This document shows positions 1-7,297 of a stretch of 8,399 nucleotides of DNA, piece by piece. Source of the DNA: PVC group bacterium (GTDB taxonomy: Bacteria > GCA-001730085 > JADFSZ01); NCBI GenBank assembly GCA_022560555.1, contig JADFSZ010000014.1, forward strand, positions 8,001-16,399. The letters are read 5' to 3'. The position numbers and the translations under genes are program-made. Each line of letters begins with the position of its first letter. Positions within the stretch are counted from its first letter, which is position 1. The notes beneath the pieces were generated by a model that worked only from the letters and a program-made list of their open reading frames with translations, did not search any database and was not told the DNA's origin.

Positions 1-1792
1 CGAGGCATCTCTCGAGCACCTTAGAATACTCATCCCGCCCACCTGTGTTGGTTTTGGTACGGTCACCTAGAAAACTCACTAGAGGTTTTTCTTGACAGTG
101 TGGCATCAATTCCTTCGCCCGTTCCGTAGATTGGACTCCCCATCACTCCTCGAGGTTAAGAACTTCCGGATTTGCCTAGAAGTTCCCTCTACAAGCTTAG
201 ACCTTCACTTCCAATCGAAGGCGAACCTAGCCTCCTGTGTCACCCCATTGCTCAAACGCTTTCTAAGTGGTACAGGAATATTTTACCCTGTTATCCATCG
301 TCTACGCCTTTCGGCCTCGACTTAGGACCGACTAACCCTGGGTGGATTACCCTTGCCCAGGAAACCTTAGGCTTTCGGTGACACGGTTTCTCACCGTGTT
401 TATCGCTACTCATGCCGACATCATCTCTTCTAGTTCGTCCACCACTCCTTACGGTATGGCTTCTACCTACGCTAGAATGCTCCCCTACCGCTCCGAAAAA
501 ACCGAAGTTTTTTCGAAACCCGCAGCTTCGGTAATCAGCTTAGCCCCGCTATATTTTCGGCGCAAAGTCACTTGACCAGTAAGCTGTTACGCACTTTTTA
601 AATGATGGCTGCCTCTAAGCCAACATCCTGGTTGTTTACGCAACTTCACATCCTTATTTCACTTAGCTGATATTTAGGGACCTTAGCTGGCGGTCTGGGC
701 TGTTGCCCTCACGACTACGAACCTTAGCGCCCGCAGTCTGACTCCCAATGTCCAGATGATGGTATTCGGAGTTTGATTGGATTCAGTAGCCTGGTAGGGC
801 CCATAGTCCATTCAGTACTCTACCCCCACCATCTAAAGGATTGAGGCTATACCTAAATATATATCGGGGAGAACCAGCTATTTCCAAGTTTGATAGGCCT
901 TTCACTCCTACCCACAGCTCATCCAAGAGGTTTTCAACCCTCACTGGTTCGGACCTCCACAACGTGTTACCGTTGATTCATCCTGGCCATGGGTAGCTCA
1001 CTTGGTTTCGGGTCTAATGCCTGCAACTATGTTCGCGCTATTAACACTCGCTTTCGCTACGGCTCCGTCCTGTTTGGGACTTAACCTTGCTACAGACACT
1101 AACTCGTCGGCTCATTATGCACAAGGCACGCAGTCGCACTGATTATCTGCAAGCAGACAGTCATAGTGCTCCTACCACTTGTAAACTGACGGTTTCAGGT
1201 ACTATTTCACTCGCCTTAAAGGCGTACTTTTCAACTTTCACTCGCGTTACTGGTGCGCTATCGGTTATCAGAGAGTATTTAGCCTTACCGGGTGGTCCCG
1301 GCGAATTCCTACGGAATTCCTCGTGTTCCGCAGTACTTGGGAGTGCTTTAAGGAAGATAATATTCTTTCATTTACCGGGCTATCACCGTCTATGGCCGAA
1401 CTTTCCAGATCGTTCAATTAGAATATTATTTTGTAACTTCCCGGCCAGCCTGTAATCTGACCAAAAAACATCCCGTGACACCGCATATACAAAGGTTACA
1501 GCTTTGGCATATATACGGTTTAGGCTCTTTCCCGTTCGCTCGCCGCTACTTAGGAAATCACTTTTGTTTTCTTCTCCTCGGGGTACTTAGATGTTTCAGT
1601 TCTCCCGGTTGTCCTCCTAGGCCTATTTAATTCAACCTAGGATATCCCGACATGACTCGGGATGGGTTTCCCCATTCGGAAATCTACGGATCAGGGCCCA
1701 TTTGCGGCTCCCCGTAGCTTATCGCAGCTAGTCACGTCCTTCGTCGTCTTCTGATACCAAGTCATCCACCGTCAGCTCTTATTCACTTGATC
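1..1792 (-). rRNA. rrl: 23S ribosomal RNA, 5' portion (truncated by window edge)
   Basis: Large-subunit rRNA read on the minus strand. The 5' end is set by aligning the conserved GGTGGATG block (plus-strand complement near 1763-1769) with its place about 23 bases into E. coli 23S. Other conserved blocks follow in order: the GATAAGCT region, AGTAGCGGCGAGCGAACGGG, GTACCTGAAACCGT, AGACCCGAAACC, and CGCCGAAAATATA near 555. The window edge falls near E. coli position 1,670, so roughly the last 1,200 bases are missing. The part present is about 120 bases longer than the same span in E. coli. Much of the excess lies at about 1421-1525, in the domain I helix that also varies in Gram-positives. A 9-bp A/T-rich helix (1357-1365 with 1421-1429) closes part of that area. 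I see no intron or long intervening sequence. All open frames inside it are spurious. Confidence 0.97.
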
Positions 1793-1864
1793 AAAACGAT
1801 CAATTTGTCCAAGGTGCTTTAAAATGCTTTACTACATTGGCTTTTAAAAATGCTCCCGATGCAA

Positions 1865-1876
1865 TTGTCAAAGAAC
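1865..1876 (-). promoter_or_regulatory. boxA-like antitermination site in the 23S leader
   Basis: The minus strand reads GTTCTTTGACAA about 70 bases before the 23S 5' end. This is the classic boxA form found before 23S genes, where NusB/S10 (NusE) load onto RNA polymerase to suppress premature termination. A second copy precedes the 16S gene, which supports the call. Confidence 0.7.
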
Positions 1877-1921
1877 TTTTCCTCAAACATCCTTCGGGAG
1901 ACCCTCAGGATTTTAGGACTC

Positions 1922-1952
1922 TTCAAGTAAGATCATCGAAATCTTATTTGAA
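1922..1952 (-). repeat. Hairpin in the tRNA-Ala to 23S spacer
   Basis: Inverted repeat: outer arms TTCAA/TTGAA and inner arms TAAGAT/ATCTTA, with one mismatched position between them and a 7-base loop. No T-run follows, so it is not a terminator; a structural or processing role in pre-rRNA is more likely. The rest of the 1793-2021 spacer is A/T-rich. It includes two copies of GTGAATC (minus strand) 14 bases apart near 1989-2009, and the boxA at 1865-1876. Confidence 0.5.
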
Positions 1953-2021
1953 AATTTTATATATGAAGCAAATGGCTCTTCCCTAAAGATTCACCATTTA
2001 CGATTCACTATATGTTATCAA

Positions 2022-2094
2022 TGGAGATAACCGGGGTCGAACCGGTAACCCCCTGCTTGCAAAGCAGGTGCTCTCCCAGTTGAGCTATATCCCC
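2022..2094 (-). tRNA. tRNA-Ala (anticodon UGC)
   Basis: A 73-base cloverleaf. The acceptor GGGGATA pairs with TATCTCC (one G-U), with discriminator A. The D-arm is AGCTCAACTGGGAGAGC. The anticodon loop TTTGCAA carries TGC within CCTGC/GCAGG arms. The T-loop motif GGTTCGACC is intact. The 3' CCA is not encoded (the next bases are TTG), so it must be added after transcription. It is the second tRNA of the classic 16S-Ile-Ala-23S order. Confidence 0.97.
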
Positions 2095-2109
2095 TTAAAA
2101 AAGTTTACA

Positions 2110-2278
2110 GTTTCCTGTTAGAAAAAAAAAAAAAACTGAAACTTTAAAGATATCTTCATTTTCCTATTTATAGATCCCGGTTATGAAAAATCAACAATTG
2201 GAAACCGGGAGTTTTAAAAATATTTCCAACTTCTCTTTATGGCTTCCTTGTATAAAAAATCAACTGAAAACAGGAAAC
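2110..2278. repeat. Nested inverted repeats filling the tRNA-Ile to tRNA-Ala spacer
   Basis: The 191-base inter-tRNA spacer is bracketed by perfect arms GTTTCCTGTT (2110-2119) and AACAGGAAAC (2269-2278), one more pair being possible outside. Inside it, TCCCGGTT (2175-2182) pairs with AACCGGGA (2203-2210) across a 20-base loop. The segments beginning AAAAATCAAC near 2186 and near 2254 are degenerate direct copies of about 25-30 bases, both running into GGAAAC. A run of 13 A lies near 2123-2135. I see no gene here. The likely role is pre-rRNA folding and processing. Confidence 0.6.
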
Positions 2279-2285
2279 TCAAAAC

Positions 2286-2362
2286 TGGTGGGCCCAGGTA
2301 GACTCGAACTACCGACCTCAGCCTTATCAGGGCTGCGCTCTAACCAGCTGAGCTATGAGCCC
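2286..2362 (-). tRNA. tRNA-Ile (anticodon GAU)
   Basis: 77 bases including an encoded 3' CCA. The acceptor GGGCTCA pairs with TGGGCCC (one G-U). The D-arm contains AGCTCAGCTGGTTAGAGC. The anticodon loop CTGATAA gives GAT, with arms GCCCT/AGGCT around it. The T-arm holds GGTAGTTCGAGTCTACC. It is the usual first spacer tRNA after a bacterial 16S gene. Unlike the neighbouring tRNA-Ala, its CCA end is in the DNA. Confidence 0.97.
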
Positions 2363-2376
2363 ACAAAAAGCCTAAA

Positions 2377-2452
2377 GTCACAAGCCCACTGTCACAAGTT
2401 AAAACCAAAAAAATAAGATTATTTACTTGTGTCTTCTCATTTCTAACTTGTG
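2377..2452. repeat. Cluster of CACAAG repeats in the 16S to tRNA-Ile spacer
   Basis: CACAAG occurs twice on the plus strand (near 2379 and 2393) and twice on the minus strand (complements at 2425-2433 and 2444-2452). CACAAGTTA (2393-2401) and TAACTTGTG (2444-2452) are a perfect 9-bp inverted repeat that could form a stem in the precursor RNA. No gene is seen in this spacer. Confidence 0.5.
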
Positions 2453-2454
2453 TT

Positions 2455-2476
2455 AACTGAAAATCTGTTGACGCCT
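2455..2476 (-). other. 3' arm of the pre-16S processing stem
   Basis: The plus strand reads AACTGA, AAAT, CTGTTGACGCCT. Its partner is at 4192-4215, 106 bases before the 16S 5' end. The two RNA segments can pair through about 18 bp (AACTGA, CTG, TTGACGCCT) around one internal loop and one bulged U. In bacteria a stem of this kind, closing the whole 16S, is the RNase III substrate that releases pre-16S. Confidence 0.65.
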
Positions 2477-2511
2477 CACGACCGACCTCGCTATGATTAC
2501 TCATAGATACT

Positions 2512-4086
<1,575 letters not shown>

Positions 4087-4191
4087 TTATAAAGAAGAAA
4101 CTTATTTCTCGACGATAAAATCAAAAAATAAGATCTTTGGCTTCTTTGTTGCTTTTTTGATACTTCTTTGCACAACTATAGTACATTGCGC

Positions 4192-4215
4192 AAGGCGTCA
4201 AACAGAAAATCAGTT
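4192..4215 (-). other. 5' arm of the pre-16S processing stem
   Basis: The minus-strand RNA here is complementary to 2455-2476 on the far side of 16S (see that entry for the pairing). It follows boxA directly and overlaps it by about three bases. The conserved TTGACG in this arm also looks like a -35 box, but the pairing alone explains it. Confidence 0.65.
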
Positions 4216-4226
4216 TTCAAAGAACA
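4213..4226 (-). promoter_or_regulatory. boxA-like antitermination site in the 16S leader
   Basis: The minus strand reads TGTTCTTTGAAAAC, the common boxA form of bacterial rRNA leaders. It sits about 127 bases before the 16S 5' end, just ahead of the processing stem. A small hairpin lies 14 bases upstream (4241-4255), in the position boxB takes in the E. coli rrn leader. Confidence 0.7.
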
Positions 4227-4240
4227 ACGCGCAGATAATT

Positions 4241-4255
4241 CGCTTGAATTAAGCG
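4241..4255 (-). promoter_or_regulatory. boxB-like hairpin upstream of boxA
   Basis: CGCTT and AAGCG form a 5-bp stem with a 5-base loop. Its place between the terminator-like hairpin and boxA resembles the boxB-boxA arrangement of rrn leaders. The call rests on position and symmetry only. Confidence 0.35.
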
Positions 4256-4256
4256 C

Positions 4257-4285
4257 AAAAAAAAACATCGTAACGATGTTTTTTT
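4257..4285 (-). terminator. Intrinsic terminator-like hairpin (bidirectional) ahead of the rRNA operon
   Basis: CATCG/CGATG around loop TTA, extended by seven A-T pairs, and followed on the minus strand by nine T. The plus strand has seven T after the stem, so it could work both ways. It is the only terminator candidate downstream of tyrS, 205 bases past the tyrS stop. However, it also lies between the best rRNA promoter candidate (4398-4426) and boxA, so it may act as an attenuator in the rRNA leader or end a short separate RNA. The stem has only about 5 GC-containing base pairs in its core. Confidence 0.6.
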
Positions 4286-4391
4286 AAAACTCTTTACGTT
4301 CGTAAAATAAAAAATTTTGAATTAGGTCTTCAAATCGCGTGAATTTCCTAACGTATTTAAGAACAAGGGGTCACTTAAATTGGTTTAAAGT
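4257..4391 (-). ncRNA. Candidate small RNA or structured rRNA leader
   Basis: If transcription starts about 6-7 bases after the -10 box at 4398 and stops at the T-run at 4257, a roughly 135-base RNA results. It can form several hairpins: CACUU/AAGUG plus AAA/UUU with loop CCAA (about 4366-4386), UUAGG/CCUAA with inner AAAU/AUUU (about 4325-4354), UUUAC/GUAAA (about 4294-4307), and the terminal hairpin. No start codon with a useful frame is present. I recognise no known RNA family. It may instead be the 5' part of the rRNA leader read through into 16S. Confidence 0.3.
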
Positions 4392-4397
4392 GTTCGT

Positions 4398-4426
4398 AAT
4401 TTAACATAGGGTTCCCTGTTTGTCAA
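4398..4426 (-). promoter_or_regulatory. Strong sigma-70-type promoter, probable rRNA promoter
   Basis: The minus strand has a perfect -35 TTGACA (4421-4426), a 17-base spacer, and -10 TAAATT (4398-4403) preceded by TGT, which makes it an extended -10. Nine A lie just upstream of the -35, resembling an UP element. It starts 64 bases after the tyrS stop and is the best promoter in the region. The spacer holds a small dyad, AGGG-AA-CCCT (4408-4417). It would give a leader of about 305 bases before 16S. Confidence 0.6.
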
Positions 4427-4489
4427 TTTTTTTTTAGGGTCGAAAAAATGGGAAGCATAGTGAGACCTAAAACGAATACCATCAGCTAC

Positions 4490-5710
4490 TTATATGTCAA
4501 TCTGAATGAACTCCCTTTTTCCAATTTGAACCACGTCTCCGGCCTTAATCACAAGAGTATCTTTTTCCCCGGCTTTTTTGCCATTGATCTTCACAGCGCC
4601 CTGTGAGGCCAAACGCCTTAATTCGCTCTTGCTTTTATTTAAACCCAAACTCGCAAGGAACGGAACCGTGCCGACGGATTGACTGATATCAATGCCCGGC
4701 TTCACCTTAGGAACATTCGTCGGATGTTTCTTTTCCTTAAAAATTCGGTCAAATTCTTCAGCGGCCTTTTCCGCAGTCTTGGCAGAATGATAAAATGACA
4801 CAATTTCTTTGGCTAAATTGACCTTGGCTTTCTTCGGATGGATCAAGCCTTCTCGAATATCCTTTTGGAGTTGTTTAACTTCACCCAGAGGAAGATCCGT
4901 TAAAAGTTCATAATAACGAAACATCAATTCGTCTGATATCGACAGTATTTTTCCAAACATATCTCCGGCCTCATCCGTAATCCCAATGGTATTATTTAAA
5001 CTTTTTGACATTTTTTCCACGCCGTCCAGTCCTTCTAAAATCGGCATGGTGAGTATCACCTGCGGCTCTTGGTCATATTCTCTCTGGAGATCCCGCCCCA
5101 CAAGGAGATTAAATTTTTGATCCGTTCCGCCTAATTCAATATCCGCTTTCATTTGAACGGAATCCCATCCTTGCACAAGGGGATACAAAAATTCCATGAT
5201 AGAAATCGGACGATTGTCCTTATACCTTTTGGCGAAATCATCACGCTCTAACATACGCGCGACGGTATAGTGGCTCGTAAGATTGATCACTTCCTCAAAT
5301 TTCATATTGTCACACCAGCGGCTGTTAAAATCGATTTTTGTTTTTTTCGCGTCAAGAATTTTAAAAATCTGTTTTTTGTAAGTTTTGGCGTTACTCAAAA
5401 CCTCTTCTTTCGACATTCTTATCCGGGCGGTCGTCTTCCCCGACGGATCCCCCATCCGGCCCGTAAAATCTCCAATCAAAAAATGCACCTCATGCCCCAG
5501 ATCCTGAAAATGTTTCAATTTTCTCAAAAGAACTGTATGTCCTAAATGGATATCCGGCGCGCTGGGATCAAACCCGGCTTTCACAATCAACGGTTTTTTT
5601 GCTTTGATCGAGCGCTCGAGCTTTCGAACAAGTTCGTCTTCGGGGATGATTTCAACGCATCCGCGTTTGATAAGGTCAAATTGTTTTTGAACAGATTTAT
5701 TCATTTTCAC
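4490..5710 (-). CDS. tyrS: Tyrosyl-tRNA synthetase
   Basis: Cytoplasmic class I aminoacyl-tRNA synthetase that activates tyrosine with ATP and charges tRNA-Tyr. At 406 residues it has a usual family length. The Rossmann catalytic domain spans about residues 30-230. The HIGH-type motif is HLGH at 55-58, after GFDPSAPDI, and the signature KMSKS is at 233-237. The alpha-helical anticodon-binding region follows at about 240-325, then an S4 RNA-binding domain at about 348-405. The HxGH form and sequence style resemble the second bacterial type (TyrRS-2/TyrZ-like); that sub-type call is from memory. The start is GTG at 5710, with AAGGAA five bases upstream; ATG at 5704 is an alternative with a longer spacing. 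It follows the response regulator by 51 bases with no terminator, so it may share its transcript. No T-box leader is visible. Confidence 0.97.
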   Translation of the reverse strand: MKMNKSVQKQFDLIKRGCVEIIPEDELVRKLERSIKAKKPLIVKAGFDPSAPDIHLGHTVLLRKLKHFQDLGHEVHFLIGDFTGRMGDPSGKTTARIRMSKEEVLSNAKTYKKQIFKILDAKKTKIDFNSRWCDNMKFEEVINLTSHYTVARMLERDDFAKRYKDNRPISIMEFLYPLVQGWDSVQMKADIELGGTDQKFNLLVGRDLQREYDQEPQVILTMPILEGLDGVEKMSKSLNNTIGITDEAGDMFGKILSISDELMFRYYELLTDLPLGEVKQLQKDIREGLIHPKKAKVNLAKEIVSFYHSAKTAEKAAEEFDRIFKEKKHPTNVPKVKPGIDISQSVGTVPFLASLGLNKSKSELRRLASQGAVKINGKKAGEKDTLVIKAGDVVQIGKREFIQIDI

Positions 5711-5725
5711 TCATTTCCTTTTTTT
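5711..5725 (-). promoter_or_regulatory. Ribosome binding site of tyrS
   Basis: AAGGAA precedes ATGA and the GTG at 5710. The GGA core is 5 bases from GTG but 11 from the in-frame ATG at 5704, which favours GTG. An out-of-frame ATG at 5714 opens only a five-codon frame. Confidence 0.45.
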
Positions 5726-5761
5726 GTGTCTCAAAATATTTTATCACTTACCCGCGTATCG

Positions 5762-7108
5762 TCAATCGGCTTTAATGTCCAAATCTTTCATTTTCTGATA
5801 TAAGCTTTTCCGGCTGATATCCAATTCGCGCGCTGTTTTAGAAACATTTCCCTGATTTCTTTTAAGAGCTTCTTCAAGAAACCCTTTTTCAAACTCCGTT
5901 ACCACCCGGTTTTTTTCGGCCTTAAAATCACGTCCGTGGTTTGGTTGCCGAATATGGTCCGGTAAATCTTCATCTGAAATTTCACTTTGATTTGTAAGTG
6001 TCACCATTTGTTCGATAACGCCCGAAAGTTCTCGAATATTTCCCGGCCAATGATAGGTTTTGAATTTTTGATGAGTGTCCTTAGAAAACGTTTTTTTGGA
6101 ATACCCCTTTTCGGCAAAATACCTTAAGAACCAATCCGTTAAACCTTCGATATCTTCAGGTCGTTCCCTAAGTGAAGGAACAAGGATAGAAATCACGTCT
6201 AAACGATAATAGAGATCTTTTCTAAAGGTCCCTTGATCCACTTCCCAACGCAAATTCTTGTTGGTGGCCACAATCACCCGGATATCAACCGATTTCTCTT
6301 TCACGCTTCCCACAGGTTTGATCTTTTTCTCTTGAAGCGCTCTTAAAAGTTTCACCTGAAGGCCCAAAGTCATATTCCCGATCTCATCGAGAAACAAGGT
6401 TCCCCCGGACGCAGATTCAAACAAGCCGATATGATTTTCATTGGCCCCCGTAAACGAACCTTTTTGATGACCAAAGAGCTCGCTTTCGAGAAGCGACTCC
6501 GTTATCGCACCGCAATCAACAGGAACAAAAGGTTTATTTTTTCTGGGGGAAAACTTATGTATACACTTGGCAACCAGTTCTTTTCCCACTCCGCTTTCAC
6601 CGGTTAATAACACGGTCGCGTTTGTTTTTGCCACTTTAAAAACCGTGTTAAAAATTTTTTTCATCGCCTCGCTCGTAAGACCATATTCCGAGAGAACGTT
6701 CGCAATCATATCTTTTTGGGGAGTTTCTTTTTCAAGATCGAGTCTATCCCGTTCTTTGAATCGATCCATAACAGGTAAAAGATCAGCCACATCAAAGGGC
6801 TTAACTATATAATCTTCAGCCCCTCGTTTCATGGCTTCCACAGCCGTTTCAACGGACGCAAAACCTGTCATCATAATAATACGCGCGTCCTTATCCTTTT
6901 CCTTAATTCTCTCAATCACACCCAAGCCATCGATTCCGGACATTCGAAGATCCGTCAATACCAGAAACGGACGGACATCATCATACAAATCAATCCCTTC
7001 GTCTCCTTTCAGACACGTTGTGACATCAAACCCGTGATCTTCTAAAGCATCCGTAAGATACTGCAAGATATTTTTGTCGTCATCAATGATTAATATAGAT
7101 TTTTTCAT
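5762..7108 (-). CDS. NtrC-family sigma-54-dependent response regulator
   Basis: Cytoplasmic two-component regulator of 448 residues, the normal length for the class. Domains in order: receiver (about 1-120) with acidic pocket D9-D11, phospho-acceptor D53, T81 and K103; AAA+ sigma-54 interaction domain (about 145-370) with Walker A GESGVGKE at 170-177, the sigma-54 contact loop as GSFTGA at 217-222, Walker B LFLDEIG around D241-E242, and an arginine-finger region LRERPED; then a Fis-type helix-turn-helix at about 405-446. When phosphorylated, such proteins form a ring and remodel RNA polymerase-sigma-54 at distant promoters. The loop has Ser in place of the usual Ala of GAFTGA. It lies 108 bases after the frame-corrected kinase, its presumed phosphodonor. 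Target genes cannot be told from the window. The family includes NtrC, ZraR, AtoC and many of unknown role, so no symbol is given. Confidence 0.95.
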   Translation of the reverse strand: MKKSILIIDDDKNILQYLTDALEDHGFDVTTCLKGDEGIDLYDDVRPFLVLTDLRMSGIDGLGVIERIKEKDKDARIIMMTGFASVETAVEAMKRGAEDYIVKPFDVADLLPVMDRFKERDRLDLEKETPQKDMIANVLSEYGLTSEAMKKIFNTVFKVAKTNATVLLTGESGVGKELVAKCIHKFSPRKNKPFVPVDCGAITESLLESELFGHQKGSFTGANENHIGLFESASGGTLFLDEIGNMTLGLQVKLLRALQEKKIKPVGSVKEKSVDIRVIVATNKNLRWEVDQGTFRKDLYYRLDVISILVPSLRERPEDIEGLTDWFLRYFAEKGYSKKTFSKDTHQKFKTYHWPGNIRELSGVIEQMVTLTNQSEISDEDLPDHIRQPNHGRDFKAEKNRVVTEFEKGFLEEALKRNQGNVSKTARELDISRKSLYQKMKDLDIKAD

Positions 7109-7122
7109 ATCTGGTTCCAGAT
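7109..7122. repeat. Inverted repeat over the response-regulator ribosome binding site
   Basis: ATCTGG-TT-CCAGAT sits directly next to the ATG of the regulator and contains its only Shine-Dalgarno candidate (GGAA on the minus strand, about 7 bases from ATG). It could be a weak RNA hairpin affecting translation, a protein site, or chance. Confidence 0.4.
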
Positions 7123-7181
7123 CCGGGCAATAATCCTTATTCTCTTTCCCCTCTCAATTTCGTGCTTTATTAAAAGACTTT

Positions 7182-7219
7182 CTATCCGCTATGTGCTCTA
7201 CGCTCCACGCTATATGCTA
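7182..7219. repeat. Degenerate short tandem repeat in the kinase-regulator gap
   Basis: The minus strand shows loosely repeated units of 7-9 bases built on ATAGCG, GGAGCG and TAGAGC. The pattern runs up to and includes the stop codon (7217-7219) of the frame-corrected kinase. It has no coding content. The remainder of the 7109-7216 gap is A/T-rich, with no terminator. Confidence 0.45.
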
Positions 7220-7297
7220 GAGTCTATACATCGGTAACAAGATTGTAAATGTTGTCCCCTCCCCCGGATGACTTTTCACGTCAATATCGCCTCCATG
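7217..7297 (-). other. Out-of-frame C-terminal tail of the histidine kinase
   Basis: The frame shifted by one base from the kinase continues HGGDIDVKSHPGEGTTF and ends ILLPMYRL plus TAG at 7217-7219. This is the canonical end of a histidine-kinase ATPase domain (HGG-x-I-x-V-x-S-x(2)-G-x-GT-x-F). It begins exactly where the kinase frame loses similarity, after GLGLSVTYSIIQ. It therefore belongs to the kinase gene and is not a separate one. One missing base at about 7298-7302 explains the break. Confidence 0.9.

Larger units (their letters stand above)
4087..4489 (-). other. rRNA leader and upstream region without a protein gene
   Basis: No credible coding frame lies in these 403 bases. In transcription order they hold: a near-consensus promoter (4398-4426), a stretch with several short hairpins (4287-4390), a terminator-like hairpin (4257-4285), a small hairpin in the boxB position (4241-4255), boxA (4213-4226), the 5' arm of the pre-16S stem (4192-4215), and about 105 A/T-rich bases to the 16S 5' end. 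No separate terminator is seen between the tyrS stop and the promoter. Confidence 0.7.

Noticed and set aside
92-1455. Several open frames of 69-122 codons on the plus strand
   Set aside because: They lie within 23S rRNA, antisense to it, with no Shine-Dalgarno and no protein-like pattern.
2183-2416. Plus-strand frame of 77 codons containing VGPGRLELPTSALSGLRSNQLSYEPT
   Set aside because: It reads across the tRNA-Ile gene in antisense. Such peptides are a well-known false annotation from tRNA antisense.
4175-4201. Second promoter: TTGACG, 15-base spacer, TATAGT, 80-90 bases before 16S
   Set aside because: The TTGACG is part of the pre-16S stem and is explained by pairing with 2455-2476. The spacer is short, and a start here would leave out boxA and the stem. 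It remains a weak alternative.
5711-5761. T-box riboswitch ahead of tyrS
   Set aside because: The gap is only 51 bases, with no T-box motif, specifier stem or terminator.
5270-5803. Plus-strand frames of 85-91 codons
   Set aside because: Shadows on the opposite strand of tyrS, whose own frame is fully supported by family motifs.
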